Below, one piece after another: positions 41,745 through 50,013 of a stretch of DNA of 64,000 nt. This DNA is from Nannocystis sp. RBIL2 (GTDB lineage: Bacteria; Myxococcota_A; Polyangia; Nannocystales; Nannocystaceae): assembly GCF_026626745.1 (NCBI RefSeq), contig NZ_JAPNJW010000002.1, forward strand, positions 2,070,151 through 2,134,150, in the 5' to 3' direction. A model generated the notes under the pieces. The model was given only the letters and a program-made list of their open reading frames with translations, did not search any database and was not told the origin of the DNA. The position numbers and the translations under genes are program-made. How positions within the stretch are numbered: the first letter of the stretch is position 1; every line of letters begins with the position of its first letter.

Positions 41745-43541
41745 ATGACGCCCGCCGCGCTCGCGCTCGTCCTCGCCCTCGCTCCCGCCGCCGGATCGAC
41801 CAGCACTTCGGGACAGGTCTCTTGGGACAGCGCAGCGAAGGCCGCCCAGGCCGCGGTCGAGCGCGCCGGCCTGGCCGACTCCGGCAGCCAGACCCTCGCC
41901 GAGCGGGCCGCCGCCGCCGGCCTCGGGCGGGCCGAGGTCGTACATGTCCTGGGGGACATGTACACCGCCTGCAACGCCGCCCCCTGCCCCGCGCTGGCCA
42001 GGGACGACGCCGCCGGCCAGCTCCTCGACCTCCTCGGCGAGATCGGCCTGCCCGCCGACGCCCCGGTCCTCCTGCGCCTCGGCGCGATCAACCTCTACAA
42101 GGCCGAGCGCGCGCTCGAGGCGATCCTCACCCGCGCCATGGCCGACGCGATCCCGAAGGCCCGCTGCGCCGCGCCGACGCCGGGTGAGGTCGCCGCTGCC
42201 CGCCTCGCCCTCGCCGACTTCGCAGTCCTGCGCCGCCACGGCGGCGTCCTCCGCGGCGACGCGCCGACCACCGCCGAGCTCGACGACCTCGCCTACTTCT
42301 TCGCCGCGGTCGCCGACGCCGGTCCCCTCGTCGGCGGCGCAGTCGAGGCCAGCCCCGGCAGCCCGCTGACCCCGGCCGCGCCCGACCCCGAGAACGACCG
42401 CCTCGCCGCCGCCGCCAGCGACGCCAAGGCCCGCGGCGACGTCGTCGGCCTCGTCCAGCACGGCCGCGCCTACCTGGCCCGTCTCGGCTTCCCCGGTCCT
42501 CTCCACGGTAGCGCCGAGAGCCACTGGGCATGGGGCGGCGCCCGCTACTCCTACGTCTTCCGCGACCTCGCGCTGGGCGCAGAGTTGCTCGGCGATCCGA
42601 CCCTGGCCGGCCAGCTCTACCGCCGCGCCGACCCCGGCGGCGGCATGTGCGGCACCAGCGTCTCGTACCGCTGGAGCGAGCAGGTCCGCGGCGCCATCCG
42701 CAGCGCCGAGCGGGCCGGCGACTGCCGCGTCGCCGTCGCCGAGCGGCTCCTCGACGTGGATGGCCCTCGGGACATGTATCCAAAGCCAGCCCCCGACAGC
42801 ATGGACTACGGCCCCGCCCGCCTCGCCGCCGCCGGCTTCGACGTGGCCCGGCTGTACCGCGGCGCCCTCCTCACCGCCGGCCGCGACGCCGAGCCCGCGG
42901 TGCTGCGCGCCGCCCTCGAGCGGGCCCCCGAGCCGCTGCGCGCGGTGGCCCTTTCTCGCCTCGAGCGCCGCGGCCCCGAGGCGTGGGAGGCCCGCGTCCA
43001 CGCCATCGAGGGCCTCGCCGACGTCACCGGTCGCGCCGCCCTCGCCGAGCTCGAGCGCCGCCTGCCCGACCTCGCCGACGGCCCCCGCCAGCGCGCCCTC
43101 GCGGCTCTCGGCGCCCTCGCCGACCGACCCTCGTGGGACCCCTGCGATCCTGACGAGGCCGGCATCTACTTCGGCAGCATGAGCAGCCAGTGGTCGCGCC
43201 ACGTCACCAGCCTCGGCGGCAGCTGCGAGACCGTCCTGCGCCTCCACGAGGCCGCCCCGCTGGCCCGCTCGCTCACCGCCTGGCTCGCGGACGAGAACCC
43301 GGAGACCCGCGAGGCCGCCGCCGCCGCGCTCGGACGGATCGGCCACCGCGTCGCGCTCCCGGCCCTGCGCGCCCGCCAGAGCGACCGTTACGCCCCCGGC
43401 GGCCAGCACTGCGACGACGCCGGCTGCCGCCCGTACTTCCCGGTCCGCGAGGCCGTCCGCGAGGCCATCGCCGCCATCACCGAGCGCAGCGCCCAGGACG
43501 CCCGCTGGCGCCGCAACGATCGCAAGCGGCCCACGCCATGA
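41745..43541 (+). CDS. HEAT-repeat exported protein
   Basis: This 598-residue protein begins with a signal peptide (about 1-17, ALALVLALAPAAG). The N-terminal half is Ala-rich helical with single Cys residues. The C-terminal half (about 380-560) has HEAT/PBS-type helical repeats (RAALAELERRLPDLAD, LTAWLADENPETREAAAAALGRIG). Such solenoids mediate protein contacts. Partner unknown. The gene contains a perfect 24-bp palindrome (41940-41963) encoding VHVLGDMY and another unit near 42773. The stop TGA lies in a CATGA of a repeat unit at 43537. Confidence 0.8.
   Translation: MTPAALALVLALAPAAGSTSTSGQVSWDSAAKAAQAAVERAGLADSGSQTLAERAAAAGLGRAEVVHVLGDMYTACNAAPCPALARDDAAGQLLDLLGEIGLPADAPVLLRLGAINLYKAERALEAILTRAMADAIPKARCAAPTPGEVAAARLALADFAVLRRHGGVLRGDAPTTAELDDLAYFFAAVADAGPLVGGAVEASPGSPLTPAAPDPENDRLAAAASDAKARGDVVGLVQHGRAYLARLGFPGPLHGSAESHWAWGGARYSYVFRDLALGAELLGDPTLAGQLYRRADPGGGMCGTSVSYRWSEQVRGAIRSAERAGDCRVAVAERLLDVDGPRDMYPKPAPDSMDYGPARLAAAGFDVARLYRGALLTAGRDAEPAVLRAALERAPEPLRAVALSRLERRGPEAWEARVHAIEGLADVTGRAALAELERRLPDLADGPRQRALAALGALADRPSWDPCDPDEAGIYFGSMSSQWSRHVTSLGGSCETVLRLHEAAPLARSLTAWLADENPETREAAAAALGRIGHRVALPALRARQSDRYAPGGQHCDDAGCRPYFPVREAVREAIAAITERSAQDARWRRNDRKRPTP
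41940..41963. repeat. Perfect 24-bp CATG-14 hairpin inside the HEAT gene
   Basis: GTACATGTCC-TGGG-GGACATGTAC: two 10-bp arms around a 4-base loop, the longest perfect hairpin of this type in the window. It lies in coding sequence (peptide VVHVLGDMYT) in a solenoid protein. Confidence 0.9.
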
Positions 43542-43606
43542 ACTTTTGGACATGCCCACGAGGACATGGCTGAATCGTCATGTCCTTCAAGCCATGTCGA
43601 TTCGAC
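43537..43606. repeat. Five CATG-14 units downstream of the HEAT gene
   Basis: Units at 43537, 43551, 43565, 43579 and 43593 in exact register, overlapping the HEAT stop codon. The gap to the ATP-grasp gene (convergent, ends at 43675) is otherwise short. Confidence 0.85.
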
Positions 43607-43674
43607 CGAGCCCGGTTCGTGCGCATCGAGGTCGGGCGGGCGAGCCTCGCCGTACGCGTTCTTCTCCAAGTATT

Positions 43675-45360
43675 TTAAAGCCCCTCGAGGTGGGCGCGCT
43701 GCACGATCCGGGCGTCGAGCGTCACGTAGCCGCGGGGTCCCGCGCACAGGCGCACCGGGCTGAGGTCGACCAGCTCGAGGCGGCCCTCGCTGTCGGCGCT
43801 GGCGGCCCCGAAGTGGCGGACCAGCGCGTCGAGGCGGAGCAGCAGCCCGGCCAGCTCGCGCAGGCCCGGGTCGTCCTTGCGGCGCAGCGGCACCCCGGCC
43901 ACGATCGCCTGGGCGAACAGCATCGCCTCGGCCGGGTCGAGCGGAGACAGGCGCAGCACCACCTCCTGGTGCCCCGCCAGCGCCCGCCCGAACAGGGCCG
44001 TCTCGCCGCTCTGCAGCGCCACCGCCCCGCAGTGGATCTCGAGCCCCTCGCCGATCTGCTCGGCCACCAGCACGCCGTCGAGGTGGGCCGTCGGCGCCCG
44101 CTCCTCCACGTTGCTGACGATCGTCGCGTAGGCCCGGCGGACCGCCGCCGACGTCGTCAGGTCGAGCACCACCGCCCCGAGCTCCTGCTTGCGGCGGAGG
44201 TCGGGGCTGACCGCCTTGAGCACCACCGGGAAGCCGATCTGCTCGGCGAACTGGGCCGCGCCGCTGGCCGAGCTGGCGACCGCCTGGCGCGTCACCTCGA
44301 TGCCGAAGCCGCGCAGCACCACCTTGCTCTCGTGCTCCGACAGCGCCTGCCCGGCCGAGCGCAGCACCTCCTCCGCGCGGGCCAGCGCCGCCGGGTCGAT
44401 GCTCGGCGCCGCCTCGCCTTCGGCCGCGCGCACCAGCGCCTCCGCGCGCTCCCGGCGAAGCAGCGCCCGCTGGGCCAGGAACGCGTCCGTGGTCGCGTTG
44501 GCCGGCCCGCGCAGGCGCAGGCCCGGGTGCGGCGCCTCCATCCCGTGCTCGTCGCCCTGCAGCGGCAGCGCCCGCCGGGCCTGGCGCCACAGCGCCGCCG
44601 CCGGGCTTGCCTCTTCGGACATGCCCTCGGAGACATGCCCTTTCGGACCTGTCCCTGGCGACATGCTCTCCGCGTCCACCAGCAGCGCCAGCACCCCCGG
44701 GCTCGGGAACACCGGCCCGGTCAGGCGCTCGAGCGCGTGGGCAGCCGCCGCCTGGCCGAGCGACGCGTGGCGCGGCTGGTCGACGCGCGGCGCCTCGACC
44801 CCGAGCGGCACCACCACCTGGCGCGCCCCGGCGGCGCTCGCCCAGCGGGCCCAGCCGGCGTGCAGGCTCGCCGCCGGCACCATCCCCGCGGTCCGGCAGC
44901 CGGCCAGCTCGGGCGCCGCCAGCCACTCCGGCAGCCACGCCGGCGCCGGGCACAGCGACAGCCGCGGCTTCGCCCCCGCGGCCAGGAACGCCGCCCGCAG
45001 CCCGGCCAGCGCCGCCGCGTCGGGCCCGACGATCACCAGCTCCCCGGCCTCGATCACCAGCTGCGCCGCCGGCCCGAGCGTCCGCGACGCGAGCCCCACC
45101 GGCAGCTCCGGCCCCGTGATCACCAGCAGCCCCGGCGGCCGCTCGCGCAGCGCTCGCAGCAGCGTCGGCGACGGCTCGCGCGCGACCACCACCGCGGCCC
45201 CCTGCTCGCGCACGCGGCGGGCCAGCGCCGCCTCGCCGAGCACCTCGCCGGCGCCGGCGAACGCCGCCCCGACGTCCTCGCCGACCAGCGCCTCGCCGGC
45301 GAGCAGCGCCCGCAGGGCGGACCTGGTCGATGAGACAGATCGATCGGCGGCGGTCACCAA
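43675..45360 (-). CDS. Acyl-CoA synthetase-like ATP-grasp protein
   Basis: This 561-residue protein has a C-terminal half (about 335-561) matching the ATP-grasp domain of ADP-forming acetate-CoA ligases and protein acetyltransferases. The signatures are LRGFGIEVTRQ, VLKAVSPDLRRKQELGAVV, GLEIHCGAVAL and a late REL.LLRLDALV. The N-terminal region resembles a CoA-ligase Rossmann/flavodoxin-like domain but is diverged and lacks an obvious phospho-His motif, so activity is uncertain. Residues 231-252 (SMSPGTGPKGHVSEGMSEE) form a Ser/Gly linker encoded by a four-unit CATG-14 array. The start is TTG 45360 or GTG 45357. The gene follows the ETF-like gene by 10 bp. Confidence 0.7.
   Translation of the reverse strand: MVTAADRSVSSTRSALRALLAGEALVGEDVGAAFAGAGEVLGEAALARRVREQGAAVVVAREPSPTLLRALRERPPGLLVITGPELPVGLASRTLGPAAQLVIEAGELVIVGPDAAALAGLRAAFLAAGAKPRLSLCPAPAWLPEWLAAPELAGCRTAGMVPAASLHAGWARWASAAGARQVVVPLGVEAPRVDQPRHASLGQAAAAHALERLTGPVFPSPGVLALLVDAESMSPGTGPKGHVSEGMSEEASPAAALWRQARRALPLQGDEHGMEAPHPGLRLRGPANATTDAFLAQRALLRRERAEALVRAAEGEAAPSIDPAALARAEEVLRSAGQALSEHESKVVLRGFGIEVTRQAVASSASGAAQFAEQIGFPVVLKAVSPDLRRKQELGAVVLDLTTSAAVRRAYATIVSNVEERAPTAHLDGVLVAEQIGEGLEIHCGAVALQSGETALFGRALAGHQEVVLRLSPLDPAEAMLFAQAIVAGVPLRRKDDPGLRELAGLLLRLDALVRHFGAASADSEGRLELVDLSPVRLCAGPRGYVTLDARIVQRAHLEGL
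44620..44675. repeat. Four CATG-14 units inside the ATP-grasp gene
   Basis: Units at 44620, 44634, 44648 and 44662 (CATGCCCTCGGAGA, CATGCCCTTTCGGA, CCTGTCCCTGGCGA, CATGCTCTCCGCGT), exact register. They encode a linker between the N- and C-terminal domains. Confidence 0.9.
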
Positions 45361-45370
45361 GGCGCGCCCG

Positions 45371-46177
45371 TCACACGACCACCGGCTTCCACAGCTCGCT
45401 GTGGAGCTGCTTGACCGCCTCGGGCCACGCGCCCGGCAGCACCCAGTCGGCGCGCGTCCAGCTGGCGTCGATCTCCGCGCCCTCGCCCGGGAACAGGATC
45501 ACGCGGGCGCCCGGGCCGCGGGCGGCCAGCGCCTCGGGCACCGGCTGGTCGGCCCCGCCGATCCACAGCAGCGTCCCGCCCGTGTGCTGGTCGAGGTACT
45601 CCGGCCCGACCGGCTTGGCGCCGATCGACGCCAGGGCCGCGCGCGTGGCCTGGTCGAGGTCCTCGCGGGCGAAGTGACGCAGCGGACCGCGGCCGCCGTG
45701 TTGCTCGAGGCGGGCGACCCACTCCGGCAGGTCGACCAGGCTCGCCTCGTTGTCGTACTCGGCGTCGATGATCGCCGGCAGCTCGTACCACGGCAGGGTG
45801 CCGGCCACGATCGCGGTGATCGACGCCAGCCGCTCCCACTCGACCTCGGGCTCTTGCAGCCACAGCGCCTCGGCGCCGCCGAGCGTCTCCGCGGCGGCCA
45901 GCCCCTCCTCGGTGTGCGGCACGAACACCAGCAGCGGGTGCAGCCGCTCCTGCAGCGGCCGCAGACCGGCCGGGCCGAGGAACGTCAGGCCGTCGGCGCC
46001 GAACCGGCTGACCGCGCCGATGACGAACTGGTCGGCGCGTCCGGCGTCGCCGGGGCAGACCGCGCTGACCGTGGCGCCGCGCTCGCTGCCGATGTCACGG
46101 GCGAGGCACAGGGCCGCGGCGCTGGCCGGATGGATCCCCTGCGGGGTGCGCTGGGCGTAGACCAGGATATGAGCCAT
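45371..46177 (-). CDS. Electron-transfer-flavoprotein-like domain protein
   Basis: This 268-residue protein has an N-terminal part resembling the ETF alpha/beta domain: HILVYAQRTPQGIHPASAAALCLARDIG, then VSAVCPG and the LLVFVPHTEEGLAAAE turn. The FAD-binding C-terminal ETF-alpha segment is not evident, so it is an ETF-like protein rather than a proven EtfA. It overlaps the DUF507 gene by one base (TAATG) and precedes the ATP-grasp gene, forming a three-gene operon. Role unknown. Confidence 0.5.
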   Translation of the reverse strand: MAHILVYAQRTPQGIHPASAAALCLARDIGSERGATVSAVCPGDAGRADQFVIGAVSRFGADGLTFLGPAGLRPLQERLHPLLVFVPHTEEGLAAAETLGGAEALWLQEPEVEWERLASITAIVAGTLPWYELPAIIDAEYDNEASLVDLPEWVARLEQHGGRGPLRHFAREDLDQATRAALASIGAKPVGPEYLDQHTGGTLLWIGGADQPVPEALAARGPGARVILFPGEGAEIDASWTRADWVLPGAWPEAVKQLHSELWKPVVV

Positions 46178-46689
46178 TAGTCGAGACCGTGCTTCCGTTT
46201 GATGAGCTCGAGCTGCTTCTGGTACTCGATCTCGAACGTGGAGGTGTTCTCGGTGAGGTGCTTGAGGTGGCGCCGCACCTCGCGGTCGAGGTCCTCGTCG
46301 GCCTGCATGTGGCGGCGGAGGATCTCTTTGAGCTTCTTCCGGATCACGGAGTCGTCGGCGTAGATCTCCGATACGAACTTGCTCTGCATGAACAGCTCGA
46401 GCAGCTGATTGGCGATCCAGTTCAAGGCCTCTTCCCCGATCCCGAAGTCTTGCTCTTCCGCCATCGAGCGCTTGAGCTTGAACAGGTCGGAGTAGGCCAG
46501 CTTCTTCCGCTCGAGCTCGTCCTTCGCGCGGTCGGTGAGCTCGCGGTCCTTGCGTCGGTACTCCTTGAGGATCGACTCGACATCCCGTTTGAACTCTTCG
46601 CGGTCGCTGACCTCGAGGTCACCGGCGTCGACCAGGGTCTTGTTCACGGCTTCGACGATCGTCGAGATCTTACTTGAATAAAGACGCAT
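46177..46689 (-). CDS. DUF507 family protein
   Basis: This 170-residue protein is read from ATG 46689. It is largely helical and charged with no signal peptide, beginning MRLYSSKISTIVEAVNKTL and containing EEFKRDVESILKEYRR, both typical of DUF507. Function of the family is unknown. Overlap by one base with the ETF-like gene suggests translational coupling. It is divergent from the NUDIX gene, with 62 bp between starts. Confidence 0.85.
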   Translation of the reverse strand: MRLYSSKISTIVEAVNKTLVDAGDLEVSDREEFKRDVESILKEYRRKDRELTDRAKDELERKKLAYSDLFKLKRSMAEEQDFGIGEEALNWIANQLLELFMQSKFVSEIYADDSVIRKKLKEILRRHMQADEDLDREVRRHLKHLTENTSTFEIEYQKQLELIKRKHGLD

Positions 46690-46751
46690 GGGGTGGGCCG
46701 AGGATAGGCGTAGCTTTTCCGAGCGTCCAGGGTGCGGTACCAACCACGGGC

Positions 46752-47216
46752 GTGCAGCCCCGCCTCATCGTCGCCGCCGGCCTCGTCTGGCTCGGCCCCC
46801 ACCGCCTCCTCGTCCAGCGCCGACCGGCCGGCGCCCGCCACGGCGCCGGCGCCCTCGAGCTCCCCGGCGGGAAGGTCGAGCCCGGTGAGTCCCCGCGCCC
46901 CGCGCTGCGCCGGGAGCTCGTCGAGGAATGGGGCCCCGCCGCCGCCGAGCTGCCGATCGGCGCCGTCGCCGAGGTCCTGCACCACGTCTACCCCGGGCCC
47001 GGCCCGGAGGTCCTGCTGCTCGTCTACCACGTCGACGCCAGCCCCTGGCTCGGCACCGACTGGCACGCCGCCTTGCGCCTCGAGGCCGACGCCGCCGTGG
47101 TCGCGCACGACCTCGAATCCCTGCCCGTGGCCGAATTCCTGGCCGCCGACCGCGAATTCATCGCCGACGTGCGCGCCGGCCGGATCCAGCCCCCCCCGCT
47201 CCCCATCCGTCCCTGA
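46752..47216 (+). CDS. NUDIX hydrolase (MutT-like)
   Basis: This 154-residue protein is read from GTG 46752. The Nudix box is complete: GKVEPGESPRPALRRELVEE followed by WG, with the catalytic REx2EE glutamates. It hydrolyses nucleoside diphosphates linked to another moiety, possibly oxidised dNTPs as in MutT; the compact size fits a MutT-type sanitiser. The 46674 frame is open upstream, but that part overlaps the divergent DUF507 start. Confidence 0.87.
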   Translation: MQPRLIVAAGLVWLGPHRLLVQRRPAGARHGAGALELPGGKVEPGESPRPALRRELVEEWGPAAAELPIGAVAEVLHHVYPGPGPEVLLLVYHVDASPWLGTDWHAALRLEADAAVVAHDLESLPVAEFLAADREFIADVRAGRIQPPPLPIRP

Positions 47217-47782
47217 GCCCCTCCGCTCTTCCCCGGCCGTCCCCCGCAGCCCGGGCGACGAGCGAGCGCCGACGCGAAGCGACGGCTGCCCGACCTCGCC
47301 CGCGGACGCCGTTCCTCGCGCCGATCCCGGCCCCGGCGCAGCACCCTCACGTCTCCCCACGGCTCGCCTCCACGCGCCGATCCCGGCTGGTTCAGCGTCC
47401 CGTGTCTCTCCACGTTCCGCGTCCTCGCGCCGATCCCGGCGCAGCGCCCTTCACGTCTCGCCTCCCGGACCGGCTCGCTCTGCGCTCGCATCCCCCAGAT
47501 ACCTGACCGCAAAGACAGCTTCTCCGCGCGAGCCCCGCTCGCGACCTGTCCTTGCGGCCATCCTCGTCGCCATCACCGTTGCTGCCTGGCGTGAGGACTG
47601 CCCCATCCCCGGCGATCTGGCGGCGCGCGCCCCCAGCCGCTGCGCGAGGCCCGCTGTGCGCCCTCCCTCGCGCGGGACCTCCAGCCCGCGCCGCTCCGGC
47701 GATCTCGCGCACAACCTGTCTTTTCAGCCATCCCCCGCGTCCGCGCGTGACGGCCGCCCGGCCGCGGCGTATGGTCGGGGCG
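47217..47782. other. 566-bp gap with diverged repeats, no gene
   Basis: No gene seen. A phrase CGCCGATCCCGGC recurs near 47320, 47376 and 47430. CATG-14-like units are weak here (CCTGTCCTTGCGGCCATC near 47543, CCTGTCTTTTCAGCCATC near 47717). Confidence 0.55.
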
Positions 47783-48148
47783 ATGCCCGCGCCCCGCGAT
47801 TTCTCAGAGTTCTGGCCCTTCTATCTCGGCGAGCACCGCAACCCCGTCAATCGCGCGCTCCACTACGTCGGCACCAGCAGCGCCTACCTCTTCGTCGCCT
47901 GGATGGCCTGGACCGGTCGCTGGAGCCTGTTCCCGCTGGCCCTGGTGATCGGCTACGGCCCCGCGTGGATCGGTCACTTCTTCATCGAGCGCAACAAGCC
48001 GGCCAGCTTCAAGTACCCGCTGTGGTCCCTCATCGGCGACATGAAGATGCTGCGCCTCCGGCTCACCGGGCGCATGCGCGGCGAGATGATCCGCCTGTTC
48101 GGCAGCACCGCCCCCGCGCCCGACGCCCCCCAGCGCGCCCGCACCTGA
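47783..48148 (+). CDS. DUF962/Mpo1-like membrane protein
   Basis: This 121-residue protein is read from ATG 47783 (ATG 47771 would add four residues). It fits the DUF962 family: FWPFYLGEHRNPVNRALHYVGT at the start, two or three transmembrane helices, then GYGPAWIGHFFIE and a FKYPLWSLIGDMKM end. Yeast Mpo1 of this family acts as an iron-dependent 2-hydroxy fatty acid dioxygenase using the conserved His residues, all present (EH, RALHY, GHF). Bacterial function unproven. Confidence 0.82.
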   Translation: MPAPRDFSEFWPFYLGEHRNPVNRALHYVGTSSAYLFVAWMAWTGRWSLFPLALVIGYGPAWIGHFFIERNKPASFKYPLWSLIGDMKMLRLRLTGRMRGEMIRLFGSTAPAPDAPQRART

Positions 48149-48170
48149 CCGGGGCGGCCCGTCCGAGGCG

Positions 48171-48545
48171 CCTGTCCCGAGAGACAGCCAATCTGTCCCT
48201 CGCGCCCTGTCCTCGACGACACCCTGCCCTTCACGACCCCCGGCGCGGTCGTCTCCGTCCTGTCCCTCAAGACACCCTGGGCGCCCCTCCCTCGCTCCTG
48301 GCCGTTCCACCCCGTCCTTCACGACACCCGGCGCGGCGATCTCCATCCGCTCGCGGCAGCCTCTCCTGTCTCTTGCGCCCTGTCCCTCACGACACCTGGC
48401 GCGCTGCATCCTTCCTGGCCCTTTCGCTCCGTCCTCCCCGACGCCCGAGCGCTCGCTTCTCTCCTGTCCCTTGCGCCCTGTCCTTCAAGACACGCGAGCC
48501 TCGCGCCGCGAGCCCTGTCCCTTGCGACACACCTCGCGCGCCTGA
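48171..48545. repeat. Dispersed CATG-14-type cluster of CCTG form
   Basis: The 429-bp gap 48149-48577 has no gene. It contains at least eight units of the form CCTGTCC-N4-CGACACC or near variants, for example near 48171, 48206, 48267, 48378 and 48483. Several are followed by GGCGC. The unit is mostly dispersed here; register-exact pairs occur at 48192/48206. Confidence 0.75.
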
Positions 48546-48577
48546 CCCCGCGTGACGCTTCCCTCACTGCGCCCCGC

Positions 48578-49672
48578 ATGCCCTCGCTCCCGATCACCCT
48601 CGAGGCCGCCCTGCGCGACGCGCGTTCGCCCGACCCGACCTCGCGCAGCGTCGCGGTGCGTAACCTCGCCGCCGCCCTCCTGGCCGAGCTCGGCGATCCC
48701 TCCCCCGCGCTGCACCTGGCCGCAGGCCACCCGCTCGGCGAGGCAGTGGTCGCCGCGTTGACCGCCGCCCTCGCCGATCCGGTCGTCCCGGTGCGGGCCA
48801 TGGCCGCGACCGGCCTCGGGCAGCTCGGCGAGCCCGACGTCATCCCGCACATCGACCCCTGGCTGCACGACGCCGATCCCGGGCCCGACGCCGGCTACCT
48901 GCGCGAGTGCGCCGCCATCACCTGCGTCCTCCTCGGCCTCGCCGCCGCCCCCGAGCACCTCGTCAAGCCTGACGACGCCGAGGGCCCCGTCGAGTCCCCC
49001 GCCGCGCCGCATCCCTTGCGTCCTCCGGGACATGTCCCGAGCGACCTGTCCCGAGTCACCTACGAAGCCGCCCTCGCGCGGATCACCGCGGCCCTCCGCG
49101 CCCCCGCGCCCGACCTGCGGTTCCAGGCCGCCGGCGGCCTCGTCGAGCTGGCCGGCCGCGCCGCCGAGCCGGCCCTGTGCGCCGCCCTCGACGGCGAGAC
49201 CCATCCGCACGTCCGCCTCGCCCTCGTCAGCGCCCTCGCCGAGCTCGACCCGCCCGGCCCCGAGGCCTGCACGCGCCTCGCCGCCGTGGCCACCGACCCG
49301 GGCGCCGCCGTCGACCTCGCCTTCGCCGCCGCCCTCGGCCTCGCCGCCGCCCGCGACCCCCGCGGCGGCCCGCCCCTGCTCCTCGCCCTGCAGCGCTCCG
49401 GCGACCGCGCCCGCGCCCTCGAGGCCCTCGCCGCCCTCGGCCCCGCCGCCCCGCCGGCCGCCGTCCCGCCGATCCTGAAGATCGCCCGCGGCTGGCTCAC
49501 CCCCGCGGTCATGCGCGTCCGCGCCGCCTACGCCCTCGTGCGCGTGGCCCCGCAGGTCGGCCAGCCGCTGTTCGACGAGCTCGCCAGCAGCCGCCGCCCC
49601 GCCGTCCAGGAGGCCGTCGCCGACGCCCGCGCCGCCCTCGCCGCCCTCGCCCTCAAGGACATGTCTAAATAG
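48578..49672 (+). CDS. HEAT-repeat protein
   Basis: This 364-residue protein has no signal peptide and is Ala/Leu-rich. HEAT/PBS-type helical repeats run through it (AALTAALADPVVPVRAMAATGLGQLG, ALCAALDGETHPHVRLALVSALAELD and others). A two-unit CATG-14 array (49031-49058) encodes PGHVPSDLSR in a linker, and the last residues LKDMSK plus the stop are encoded by the next array (49660). Function unknown. Confidence 0.8.
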   Translation: MPSLPITLEAALRDARSPDPTSRSVAVRNLAAALLAELGDPSPALHLAAGHPLGEAVVAALTAALADPVVPVRAMAATGLGQLGEPDVIPHIDPWLHDADPGPDAGYLRECAAITCVLLGLAAAPEHLVKPDDAEGPVESPAAPHPLRPPGHVPSDLSRVTYEAALARITAALRAPAPDLRFQAAGGLVELAGRAAEPALCAALDGETHPHVRLALVSALAELDPPGPEACTRLAAVATDPGAAVDLAFAAALGLAAARDPRGGPPLLLALQRSGDRARALEALAALGPAAPPAAVPPILKIARGWLTPAVMRVRAAYALVRVAPQVGQPLFDELASSRRPAVQEAVADARAALAALALKDMSK

Positions 49673-49729
49673 ACATGCTCGCCAGGACATGTCCTTGGGA
49701 GCATGGTCCCGAGGACATGCCGCTGCCGT
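49660..49729. repeat. Five CATG-14 units at the end of the HEAT gene
   Basis: Units at 49660, 49674, 49688, 49702 and 49716. The first provides the C-terminus (DMSK) and stop of the HEAT protein. The remaining gap to the cyclase gene (to 50013) shows no gene. Confidence 0.88.
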
Positions 49730-50013
49730 CCGCGCACTGAAGCGCCCGCGGCCCCGCGCGCGGCCTGGCGCGACCGCGCGGATGACCCCAAAGCCAGGTC
49801 GAAATCAGGGCACGCCCGACGCGTTCGCCCGTGCGCGACCGCGACGGGCCCGACCCTCGTGGTCGACCCCGCCCGGCTCGACTCGCCGCGACCCCCCGCG
49901 ACCCGCATGCACGCGGACGACCCCCTCGCCGCTGGCTGCAGCCCGCGCCCGCGCCCTCGCGTCCTGCGATCCAGCGCACACCGCTTGGCCGCCCGCTTTG
50001 CCACCCTCGGCTC

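Noticed and set aside
49831..50013. Extended N-terminus for the cyclase
   Set aside because: The Arg/Pro-rich upstream stretch lacks cyclase features; GTG 50014 gives a normal start.
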